DNA of 64,000 nt, from NCBI RefSeq assembly GCF_037975245.1, contig NC_092582.1, positions 20,608,577 through 20,672,576 of the forward strand, in the 5' to 3' direction. The notes below the pieces were generated by a model, which worked only from the letters and a program-made list of their open reading frames with translations, did not search any database and had not been told where the DNA came from. The position numbers were made by a program, and so were the translations under genes. Positions 56,301 through 64,000 of this stretch are shown piece by piece; within the stretch, counting starts at the first letter, position 1; every line of letters begins with the position of its first letter. The stretch comes from Apostichopus japonicus (lineage: Eukaryota > Echinodermata > Holothuroidea > Aspidochirotida > Stichopodidae).

Positions 56301-59300
56301 TTTGTTGATGATTGTAACTGTATTATAATACTTACAATCTCTTTCTTGATGATTGTAACTGTATTATAAAACTTATTATCTCTTTCTTGATGATTATAAC
56401 TGTATTATAATACTTACAATCTCTTTCTTGATGTTTGTAACTGTATTATAATACTTATTATCTCTTTCTTGATGATTATAACTGTATTATAATACTTACA
56501 ATCTCTTTCTTGATGATTGTAACTGTATCATAATACTCACAATCTCTTTCTTGATGTTTGTAACTGTATTATAATACTTACAATCTCTTTCTTGATGATT
56601 GTAACTGTATCATAATACTTACAATCTCTTTCTTGATGATTGTAACTGTATTATCATACTTACAATCTCTTTCTTGATGATTGTAACTGTATTATAATAC
56701 TCCCAATCTCTTTCTTAATGATTATAACTGTATTATAATACTTACAATCTCTTTCTTGATGTTTGTAACTGTATTATAATACTTATAATCTCTTTCTTGA
56801 TGATTTTAACTGTATTATAATACTCACAATCTTTTTCTTGATGATTGTAACTGTATTATAATACTGACAATCTCTTTCTTGATGATTGTAACTGTATTAT
56901 AATACTTACAATCTCTTTCTTGATGATTGTAACTGTATTATAATACTTATAATCTCTTTCTTGATGATTGTAACTGTATTATGATACTTATAATCTCTTT
57001 CTTGATGATTATAACTGTATTATGATACTTATAATCTCTTTCTTGATGATTGTAACTGTATTATAATACTCACAATCTCTTTCTTGATGATTGTAACTGT
57101 ATTATAGTGCTGACAATCTCTTTCTTGATGATTGTAACTGTATTATAAATACTCGCAATCTCTTTCTTGATGATTGTAACTGTATTATTATACTTACAAT
57201 CTCTTTCTTGATGATTGTAACTGTTTTGTAATACTGATAATCTCTTTCTTGATGATTATAAATGTATTATAATACTGACAATCTCTTTGTTGATGATTGT
57301 AACTGTATTATAATACCCGCAATCCCTTCCTTGATGATTGTAACTGTATTATTATACTGACAATCTCTTTCTTGATGATTGTAACTGTATTATAATACTT
57401 ACAATCTCTTTCTTGATGATTGTAACTGTATTATAATACTTATAATCTCTCTGTTGATGAGTGTAATCGTATTATAATACTCGCAATCTCTTTCTTGATG
57501 ATTGTAACTATTATAATACTTACAAACTCTCTCTTGATGATTGTAACTATTATTTTCTTACAATCTCTTTCTTGATGATTATAACTGTATTATAATACTG
57601 ACAATCTCTATATTATAATACTTACAATCTCTTTCTTGATGATTGTAACTGTATTATGATACTTACAATCTCTTTCTTGAAGATTATTACTGTATTATAA
57701 TACTGACAATCTCTTTCTTGTGCATTTCAGTTGATTTGAGAGAGTGGAAGCAGAAGATAGAAGCAGAGTTGAAGGGCGAGGAAAGTCTTGCCTCCCAAGT
57801 ACTGGAGTCTATTACAATGGAGGATGGTGTGTTACAGAAGTATGAATTCTTTAAGGATGGTACCCTCACGATGGGTTGTGTGGGTAAGTTAATGTGGTCA
57901 GTTTGATAAGCTCCTGCTAGAGGACAAATCATGTCAAGGATTTTAAAGTTACATTTGGTTACTTTATAAAGCCACTGCTGATAACTGAATACTCAACTAT
58001 GCTGTAACGACACTCCCAAATGTGTACACTTGAGGCCATCAAGATTAACTGCTGTATCATGGGGCACAAAACAATTATCTGGTCAGGACTCAAACCTGCA
58101 ATCTTATAGGTAAATTAATAAATTGATTTAATAAATCGTCATATCTGTGAGCTCTATTTTCAACTTGGCATCAAGAATGAAAAGTGTTGAACATCTAAGT
58201 TTAAGAGACTGAGTTGCTCTTTCTTGCAGTATATATTTTGTGTCATTATATAAATAAAAGGAATTGCAAAAAAACCTTGTATGAAGTATCATTTGCAAAC
58301 TGAAGCAAATTTGTCTCTGCTTGTTACTATTTTATATTTCATTTAATTAGCTACTTAATGAGAAAGTCATTGTGTATTCTTCTTACAGTTACAGTGTAGA
58401 ATACTAAGTTTCCCTTCTCATTATATATATTTTGAAAACCTTTTACAGTATGTGTTTCCAAATTAGGCATTATGCAATTGCTTATTGTTGTCATCACCAC
58501 TGTTCCTTGACTCAAGTTGACTCATGCATGGTACCTGTGCCACTAGTAGTAATACTATCACTAGGCCTAGTAATACTAACATTCATAACGATACCAATTG
58601 ATGGCCTGATCATTGTTTTGGCATTCTCTACAGCTTGCCTCTCCTCTGAGCCTGAATTTGAGTCTAAATAATGAACATCAGATTTGGCTTAAAATAAGTC
58701 ATTGTTACAATCTTGATCAATCGTTATTTTTCCACCTCTTTTAATTGTTTTCTTGGGTTAGCCATTTTAAGACCATTGTCTCTGAAAATGTCAATGCAAC
58801 CCTATAATGTGTTAAGTATAGATCTTCACAGAATTTTGTCTTCTACCCAAATATAAATGTTTCCGATTATTATCCAATGTGGGTGTATCAAACAATTACG
58901 TTGAACACAATGTTTCTGTGAGGCAGAGATATTCACTCAAAGCACAGATTACAGTACATTAACCCACTGTGTGGATTGATTCTCCTAATGCTACAAATGG
59001 GTCGTTGTATTTCTCTGGAGACACAATTGAAGTGCAGAGGTTTTTAGCATCCTCTGTACTCGTTTCCTTAGTATGTCAAATAGGTCAATTCTTTGTGACT
59101 ACTTTTTCTGTAACGCCTGTCAACTATGGAATGTTGTACCAGTGTCATTCCTGATACGAGAATAGCAATGAAGCTAAGCCTTTATCCAAGTCAGTTTTGT
59201 TTAATAAAGACAAAAAAAAGGATGATTATTGCATGGCTAGTAGGAAGCTTGCAAAAAGGTGTTTGGCACTAGAATGAAAGTCCATTACTGTAAATGGGAA

Positions 59301-62300
59301 TGGAATTGCCAAGGATTGTTGGGTCAAAACACTCCCTATTCACCCAGGGTTCCTAGCCCTATCCAATGGAGTGAAATGTTCTACACATCCCTTGTATACA
59401 TTTCACAGCTTGTGTCTCAGCTGAGTCCCATTCCAGAACATGCTCAGCCAAGCCTACTGTACACAGTGGCGTCGCCAAGGGGGATCCAGGGGGGGCACAT
59501 GCCCCCCCTGGAAAACCTAGTGCCCCCCGAGTGCCCCCCCATCTGAGATTTGGGTTGGTAAAAAAATATATATATATTTTGTTATATTCAACTCCCATCA
59601 TCTGAGTTGGTTTTTCATAAGGAAAAAGAAGCACAGTAATTCGTATTTTCTTCAAATGAGCTGCGAAAATATGAAAAAGTTTATCCTTGAACGTCGGGTA
59701 TCGAAGTCATAACCCGCGCCATCACAACAGGTGTCGATATTTACATTGAATGTGTCAGTGCTCACGCCATACCAGCGGATATACACGTCCGCTTCGCGAG
59801 CTACATGACTGTGAGAAGGGAGGGTACTGAAATATGTTGCCTTGGTCTGAGGTTGACAGGTTAGGAGCTGACGAAATGTGAGAATGTGAGGGTCCGCAGG
59901 CACCATACTTGCCTATATTTGTGGACCCATATATTAACCCTGTTGTGTAGGGGCTGCAGAGGTCGTTTGAGGTCAGATGCTTGTAGGAACAAATGGCGAA
60001 TGTTCACACCTGCATACTGCGCCATACTCGATGTGTGATCAAACTTTGGATTGCATGGTGAGATCCCTAATAGGAGACAATAACGATGCTGGAACCTGTT
60101 ACATCTTAATAGATAATGGGCGAAAACGAGAAGGACAAGAAAGGAGTCGGGGGTCATGCACACATTAATTCAACAAATGTAGGTTCTATTGATAAGGTTA
60201 GGCATAATATCGACAGCATGTGGTTCATATCCTCTGCAAAATTCTGCGCCTTCTTAAAATCATTACCTCAAAAATAGCAATTTCTGGAGATATCTTCAGA
60301 TCGAATTTAGCATAAAATGCAGCATTTTGCATCCAGCCCATCCTCCGTATGCGTAAATTTTCCAAAGGGGAGGGGGACAGTGGCATCGGAACCAGGGGGC
60401 TTGGGGGGCTCAGCCCTCTCCCCTCAATGAAAAAGTTGAGGGGCAAATGCATGATAAGCCCCCTCAATATTTACCAAGGCTCCAAAACGTGCATCTGCCC
60501 ATTTTTCAATGCATACTTGTCGATCTGTCCGATGCACACGTATACTATATAGGTGTAATAATTTAAGTAAATGCTGGGGGCACGTCCCCTGGCTATAGAC
60601 CACATTGTCACCCCAACCGTGTCTTCACGCCCCGTGAAAAGTGGAAGCAGTGAGTGTGAGTACCGGTAAGCGCAACACAACTTCGTCTTAGGCCAGTGGC
60701 TTGCTTCATTTCAGCCAGTTCTCCAACATCCCCTTACTACACTCAAAAACGTCTTTGCGAGTACACTACGAGTAATAGCTACTCTCTTAAAACACCATCG
60801 AATATACAAATTACAATGTTTTTACAGACTTTTACGTGCAATCTGAGAAATTGCAGGCTTGAGACCCATATTTTAGGGCTAGGTATTCGCAGCATAAAAC
60901 ACTCGGGAAGTGCCGTTTCCGGCCATCTGGGGGTTTGAAAACCCAAAATTTTCTTGTACGCTCCGCGCCAACCGATGGTGGCGCTCCGCTTAGATAGTCT
61001 CTACACATTAGCCCCCCCCCGATAATTTTCCCGTTCTGCCACGCCTGGAAGGGAACCCCCTCCCCTTAGACCCCCCAGGACGGCGATCCGTATCCACCTA
61101 AGTGCCCCCCCATCAAATGCTGGTGCCCCCCTGTGCCCCCCCAGACTGAAAAGTCTGGTGACGCCACTGACTGTACATGTGTTAATTTGGGAAAGGGGCC
61201 AAGAATGATATTACAGTATATGAAGATATTGCATCTTCATATGTGAAAGTGTGGTTATTTCTGTCAATTTACCAGTCTTTTCCATCTACTTCATATTCCA
61301 AAGGTCACCCTAATGTGGGAAAATCATCCCTCATCAATGGTCTATGTGGTTGTAAGGTGGTCAGTGCTTCGAGGACACCAGGCCACACCAAGCATTTCCA
61401 GACTATCTTTCTTACTCCCTCTGTAAAGCTTTGTGATTCACCAGGTCTTGTATTCCCATCTTTGGTTGACAAGCAATTGCAGGTAGGAATACTCATCTAA
61501 TCTTGATATCTGTTTTACTGTAACTGATCTTTCTCTTCGATAATACTCCAGTGTATCCATGAAACAGGTTATATAGATGGGCAGGTCCAAGCTATTTGCA
61601 ATGGACCTACGGGACATTTCAGAGACTTAAATGTGTCTTAAAGTTATAAAATATCTATTTTCCAGAAACTTTTTCAGGTTTTCATATTTTTTATTGCTGC
61701 TACTTTATTACAAACTCATGAAGATTTCCTACACTTCATGCCAAATTTCCTTCTTTTGGGGATACGGAAAAGAGCAGTGACTGTACTTGTGAGATCATTC
61801 CACTACATAAAACATGGAATGCGTAAAGTATTAATCTACTCTACACATACATCAAATACTCATAACATCAATTCCAGCTTTGTTAGACCACAAATGATTC
61901 AAGACACAAAGTTTTGGTGCAAAACTGTTTTGGTATATACTGTACAACACTGCATCATACTCCCCACTATTGACCCTGAAGTTGAAATATGATCCATCCC
62001 ATTCAAAGCATACCAAAATGTCCACAGTAACGTCCACGTAATGTCTATCTATGAAACTAGTACAACAAAGAAAACTCTGTAGACCTAATACTGGTTATTG
62101 AACAAACTCATGAGTGATTGTCCTCTGCAAAAATTGGGCGAGCGAAACTCTACACTTGTAACTAAAAATCTCAATGTCTACTATCTAAGTTCAGGACACA
62201 AGAACATTGTTGCACAGTCATGATAGTCACACTTCACAATAGGCCTACGAACTACCGCCTTTCAACAAAATAAATTGGTAAGCATTGGAAGGTTTCCAGT

Positions 62301-63921
62301 AGAGAATTGGAACCCATGCATGTTTATTATGTATAAATACAGGGTTTCCCAACACTATGTCCTGTACGTCACATTTTGTCCTGTACGTCACATTTTTAAA
62401 TTTGATAATTAGATTTGCAGTGAATATTATTTCACTTTTTTGGGATGGATTTTGTTGAGCAATGTTCTTAATTAGAACTTTGTAGAATATCACACACACA
62501 AAATTGTTCCTCCATATCAAAACTTGAAAAAAATGCTGAAAATTGTGATGTACAGGACATCGGTATTTGGACACTAGCTAATTAGCATATTTAATTGATG
62601 AACCCCCCCCCAAAAAAAATATGTCAATTGTTTGAAAAGGCAAAACAATTAAAAAAAAAAATCTGAAAATCTGAAACTTCAATAATTCAGCTTTAACATG
62701 ACACCACATTTAGGGTGCTTCAGTAAAATTTGAAACTTGGCTTCTAGGGATACAATAGCTTGACCTGCCCAGAAATGAATAAATAGAAATGGTACTTTCC
62801 TAAGTTAGTTGCAAAACATGATTCAATCAAGTTGACTTGTAATGCATTATATTGTGGTATTTTAGGGGGATTGCTTTGTTAGGTTGTAACATTAGACAAA
62901 TAGTGTGTGAATGAACCTGTGACCTGTTATTCAGTAGACTGTTTGTGCCTGGAACTGCTTATTCTGCTCTAGTGTAGGCACTTAGTCTGCACTTTGTGTA
63001 TTTTTGTTGTGCACCAAAGGGATTAGCCATACATTACATTTATGCTCTTCAAGAACCATTGTGTATGATCACAGCATCACTTCTTATACATTGACTATTT
63101 AACCTTTTTTTTTTATTTAACAGTTGAAAAGACTGAAAATTAACCAAAATTACATCATATATCACAATTAACCTACCCAGTTATAATGAGAGCAGGTGCA
63201 AATTAATGATCAATTTCTGTTCCTTTCCATTCATGTATATATCATCTTTTAATCTAATTTCTTTGTCTAGATTCTCTCAGGCATGTATCCAATTGCTCAA
63301 GTAAGAGAGCCTTATACTCCGGTGGGTTTTCTTGCTCAAAGAATCCCTTTGGTCAAGATTTTAAAAATAACACATCCTGATGCTGATGAAACAAGTAGCC
63401 CTGAATGGTCTGCATACGACATCTGTGATGGTAAGTATTAGGAAATAGAAGATAGAGATAGTCAGTACATAGTGTGATATGGCTTACAATTTATTTCTGT
63501 CATAACTGGTTCTTTGGAGCTTACAATCTGTAGATACTTAGGCTTCAACTACCTTTTTAGGCTTGCCACCAATGAATTTAAGTTAAGTAAATGAACAATG
63601 TGAAACTGACTGGGCAATTCTGCACCAACCAGGGGCTGGATAGCTAGAAGAGTACATGGCTTGAAAACCCTGATATCTCTGGTTCCAATCCTGTTCTACT
63701 GGATCCAGCCAGAAATTATATTTTCTCTATGCTATTGTTCAATAAATCATTTTGATAGTTTGCTTTATGCTTTGACACAGCTTGGGCAGAGAAGCGAGGT
63801 TTCATGACAGCAAAGGCCTCCAGAAGGGATGTTTACCGAGCGGCAAATAATATTCTGAGATTGGCTGTCGATGGCAAACTATGTATGAACATTGCACCAG
63901 TTGGTTACTATGCCAACAAAG
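44220..63921 (+). CDS. GNL1: GNL1, circularly permuted GTPase (whole gene, 3' end outside window)
   Basis: Ten coding exons join in consistent phase to 508 residues; human GNL1 has 607, so the acidic C-terminus is missing to the right. The N-terminus MPRKKPFSVKQKKRQLQEKR is the near-identical basic leader of GNL1. GTP-binding motifs occur in permuted order, as in the YlqF/YawG family: G4 LNKIDLAP (222-225 for NKID), then G1 GHPNVGKSS (349-357), the TPGHT switch (about 373-377), and G3 DSPG (393-396). In G1 the usual Phe of GFPNVGKS is His. Human GNL1 is a nucleolar/nucleocytoplasmic GTPase related to ribosome-assembly factors. Introns make up most of the 19.7 kb and are packed with repeats. 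Confidence 0.95.
44520..44935 (+). pseudogene. Gypsy integrase core fragment in GNL1 intron 1
   Basis: Contains LVSDNGPQ, FTTPYHQQSN and WVERVNRNL, the second and third catalytic regions of a Ty3/gypsy integrase, then a frameshifted stretch with QAELFMGPK. Its C-terminal continuation lies at about 47560-47700, past an hAT-like insert. RT and RNase H are absent here, so the element is 5'-truncated. Confidence 0.8.
45214..46846. mobile_element. hAT-like element with TAGGGTTGGGCGATAT ends
   Basis: 1633 bp with inverted ends TAGGGTTGGGCGATAT and complement. Flanks share GTACCT, but a clean 8-bp duplication is not evident. Extended imperfect subterminal complementarity (AAAATTATTATTATTGC / GCAATAATTTTTG) supports a TIR element. 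No transposase domain recognised. It lies between the two halves of the gypsy integrase remnant. Confidence 0.8.
47330..47420. repeat. GTCGCCAG-type short repeat
   Basis: Contains GGCTGGCGACTAG, CATCGCCAGCC and GGTCGCCAATGCGACC. The words GGTCGCCAG, TGGCGACTAG and GATCGCCAC also appear at about 44960-45045, suggesting two pieces of one dispersed repeat. Confidence 0.35.
47560..47705 (+). pseudogene. Gypsy integrase C-terminal fragment
   Basis: Translates as GDWVLLKSHPLSNLSKAFSA then VAPKWRGPYVVKTQLSPVNF, the end of integrase in this gypsy group, followed by a stop. It belongs with the fragment at 44520-44935. Confidence 0.8.
47802..47821 (+). other. Polypurine tract before the LTR
   Basis: A run of G/A residues (AAAGGGGGGG then GGAGGAGGA) lies directly before the LTR start TGTAGAGG, as expected of the plus-strand primer site of a retrotransposon. 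Confidence 0.65.
47822..48028 (+). mobile_element. 3' LTR of the gypsy remnant
   Basis: 207 bp with inverted ends TGTAGAGG ... CCTCTACA, preceded by a polypurine tract, with a TATA-type ATATAAAGG near 47900. No 5' LTR was found; the left part of the element is lost or outside recognition. Confidence 0.75.
48149..48290 (+). CDS. GNL1: GNL1 exon 2
   Basis: 142 nt, acceptor ATCTAAAG, donor GTAAAG, phase 1 to 2. It has a Ser/Asp-rich stretch (DGSSEDLDSDSDHG), then KKGYDPNR, which matches the human GNL1 RGYDPNRYRLHFERD region. Confidence 0.92.
48437..48524 (+). CDS. GNL1: GNL1 exon 3
   Basis: 88 nt, acceptor TCTCATCAG, donor GTTTGT, phase 2 to 0. RFRLQFEKETETDINRRKRQ aligns with human RYRLHFERDSREEVERRKRA. 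Confidence 0.93.
48671..48960 (+). repeat. tRNA-derived SINE with MetaSINE-like core
   Basis: The head has box A-like CAAGTGGTTACTTAGG and box B-like GTTTGAGTCC. The core has GGGGCAAACCACTTAATCTC and CACCCAGGTGTATA, resembling the conserved central domain of MetaSINE-type elements as I remember it. A diverged copy lies inverted at about 57985-58125. It is in GNL1 intron 3. Confidence 0.6.
49735..49932 (+). CDS. GNL1: GNL1 exon 4
   Basis: 198 nt, acceptor TTCTATAG, donor GTAAGC, phase 0. It encodes DIYRPGSVLDMPKRPAWTYK and LSYFELNLE, matching human REVYQPGSVLDFPRRPPWSY and LSYFEHNLE. Confidence 0.95.
50504..50786 (+). CDS. GNL1: GNL1 exon 5: G4 motif
   Basis: 283 nt, acceptor ATCCTTCAG, donor GTAAAA, phase 0 to 1. 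TWRQLWRVLEMSDIVLLITD is nearly identical to human. The guanine-specificity motif NKID lies in LVLNKIDLAPPSLVVAW. The donor is followed by a long A run, at which an unspliced frame would read through. Confidence 0.95.
51120..52100. repeat. Dispersed repeat with multiple DR1 sites in GNL1 intron 5
   Basis: Degenerate repetition of phrases such as AGGTCAAAGGTCATTAAGGG and GTAAACACAATATTTCAAGA, about every 150 bp. Perfect or near-perfect AGGTCAAAGGTCA occurs at about 51575, 51693 and 51842. It is related to the stretches at 9.2 and 15.4 kb. Confidence 0.6.
52650..52739 (+). CDS. GNL1: GNL1 exon 6
   Basis: 90 nt, acceptor GGTTCAAAG, donor GTGAGA, phase 1 to 1. VGPLQLLAACETICQGQ aligns with human LGPEQLLRACEAITVGK, which supports this otherwise small exon. 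Confidence 0.88.
53580..57722. repeat. 41-bp palindromic minisatellite, roughly 90 copies, in GNL1 intron 6
   Basis: The unit starts TTGATGATTGTAACTGTATT and ends AATCTCTTTC. Within it GATTGTAA and TTACAATC are inverted arms around the perfect palindrome GTATTATAATAC. Copies vary by single bases and small deletions, with higher-order duplication visible (a block of several units at about 54930-55160 recurs at about 55290-55520). A SINE interrupts it at 54466-54790. The last copy ends 8 bp before exon 7 and supplies part of its polypyrimidine tract. Confidence 0.95.
54466..54790 (+). mobile_element. Full-length tRNA-derived SINE inside the minisatellite
   Basis: Box A-like GGCCTAGTGGTTAACG and box B GGTTCGATTCC are separated as in a tRNA. 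The body (GACAGCAAGGTGTGTCGTCT to TTCCTGCTTGCGGGAAGA) matches the truncated copy at 25031-25182, and the tail is (CATA)n. Before the head, the A-box word CTAGTGGTTAA is locally repeated at least four times. Flanking ATTATA could be the target duplication. Confidence 0.88.
57731..57883 (+). CDS. GNL1: GNL1 exon 7
   Basis: 153 nt, acceptor TGTGCATTTCAG, donor GTAAGT, phase 1 to 1. VDLREWKQKIEAEL aligns with human VDLSSWREKIARDV, and FKDGTLTMGCVG leads into the G1 motif of the next exon. Confidence 0.95.
57985..58125 (-). repeat. Diverged copy of the MetaSINE-like SINE
   Basis: The minus strand carries GCAGGTTTGAGTCCTGACC (box B-like) and, downstream, CAGTTAATCTTGATGGCCTC with AGTGTACACATTTGG, parallel to the copy at 48671-48960. 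Confidence 0.45.
58126..59463. other. GNL1 intron 7, left part
   Basis: No exon of GNL1 was found here (exon 7 joins exon 8 cleanly in phase). Short frames at 58432-58671 and 58969-59154 have no recognised domain. Confidence 0.4.
59464..61169. mobile_element. hAT-like element with CAGTGGCGTC ends
   Basis: 1706 bp with ends CAGTGGCGTCGCCA and the complement of CAGTGGCGTCACCA, flanked by the perfect 8-bp duplication ACTGTACA (59456-59463 and 61170-61177). Poly-C/G runs lie near both ends. An inverted copy of the CCCAGATC-CCGGAAATG segment is inside at about 60895-61000. No transposase recognised. Confidence 0.9.
61304..61482 (+). CDS. GNL1: GNL1 exon 8: G1, switch and G3 motifs
   Basis: 179 nt, acceptor ATTCCAAAG, donor GTAGGA, phase 1 to 0. 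It holds the P-loop GHPNVGKSSLINGL, then SASRTPGHTKHFQT and LCDSPGLVFPS. These match human GFPNVGKSSLINGL, SVSRTPGHTRYFQT and LCDCPGLIFPS. Confidence 0.96.
62357..62560. mobile_element. Possible short TIR element in GNL1 intron 8
   Basis: 204 bp bounded by ATGTCCTGTACGTCAC and the complement of ATGTCCTGTACATCAC. A second copy of the left end follows within 25 bp. No target duplication was found, so this may be a MITE or only a short inverted repeat. Confidence 0.45.
63271..63430 (+). CDS. GNL1: GNL1 exon 9
   Basis: 160 nt, acceptor TTTGTCTAG, donor GTAAGT, phase 0 to 1. LSGMYPIAQVREPYTPVGFL aligns with human LAGIYPIAQIQEPYTAVGYL. Confidence 0.95.
63632..63720 (+). repeat. tRNA-derived SINE head
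   Basis: GGCTGGATAGCTAGAAGAGT with box B-like GGTTCCAATCC and the CCAGAAATT junction, as in the minus-strand copy at 11120-11190. It lies in GNL1 intron 9, just upstream of exon 10. Confidence 0.5.
63781..63921 (+). CDS. GNL1: GNL1 exon 10 (last in window)
   Basis: 141 nt, acceptor TTTGACACAG, donor GTAACT, phase 1 to 1. AWAEKRGFMTAKASRRDVYR then ILRLAVDGKL aligns with human AWAEKRGYKTAKAARNDVYR and LLRLAVDGRL. At least one more exon for the acidic tail is expected beyond the window. Confidence 0.94.
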
Positions 63922-64000
63922 GTAACTGAATATTACTTATATATTGCATGTTATCAATGTATTACTGTTCAGTGAACTGTTGGCAGCTATTTACGTTCTT

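Noticed and set aside
53580-57722. CRISPR-like array
   Set aside because: The repeats are directly adjacent with no unique spacers, the unit varies throughout, and it lies in an intron of an animal gene.
58432-59154. Short frames in GNL1 intron 7 as a nested gene
   Set aside because: One is hydrophobic, one has a few ordinary residues, but neither has splice partners or a domain, and the GNL1 exons join without them.

Overview
The window is intron-rich, AT-rich animal DNA full of transposable elements and minisatellites. Introns use GT-AG, exons are short and widely spaced, and DNA transposons, tRNA-derived SINEs and degraded Ty3/gypsy pieces lie between and inside genes. The gene set (a p67phox-like NADPH-oxidase activator, TRIM45, GNL1) and the repeat style suggest a marine invertebrate, most likely a deuterostome such as an echinoderm. 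That assignment is inference; no sequence here fixes the species.

Layout. (1) 1-4.67 kb: a 17-bp minisatellite at the edge, mostly unassigned DNA, one weak candidate exon of unknown identity. (2) 4.67-24.5 kb, minus strand: an 11-exon p67phox/NCF2-like gene, reconstructed here as an 823-residue protein. It carries two complete p67phox TPR-plus-activation modules in series, each encoded by four phase-0 exons, then a long proline-rich region and one C-terminal SH3 split across two exons. Its introns hold a pogo-like DNA transposon, two hAT-like elements and a 46-bp minisatellite. (3) 24.5-36.5 kb: intergenic repeat land with a nested SINE and TIR element among palindromic repeats, a seven-copy 329-bp satellite and a decayed Ty3/gypsy pol region. 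(4) 36.5-41.4 kb, minus strand: complete five-exon TRIM45 (RING, two B-boxes, coiled coil, filamin repeat, Cys/His-rich end) with a C-terminal tail of RDPSPMR-type octapeptides. (5) 41.4-44.2 kb: divergent intergenic region containing a 764-bp foldback element. (6) 44.2 kb to the right edge, plus strand: GNL1, a circularly permuted GTPase, ten coding exons seen and the 3' end missing. Its introns contain a gypsy integrase remnant with a 3' LTR split by an hAT-like element, a roughly 4.1-kb array of a 41-bp palindromic unit ending at a splice acceptor, and several SINEs and TIR elements.

The three genes do not form an operon or a single pathway. The p67phox-like protein should act with Rac and a NOX catalytic subunit in superoxide production. 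TRIM45 is a ubiquitin ligase family member, and GNL1 belongs to the YlqF/YawG-type nucleolar and ribosome-associated GTPases. The strongest unusual signal is the doubled p67phox activator. Next come the GNL1 intron array and the TRIM45 tail. No prokaryotic, CRISPR or clear viral system was seen.
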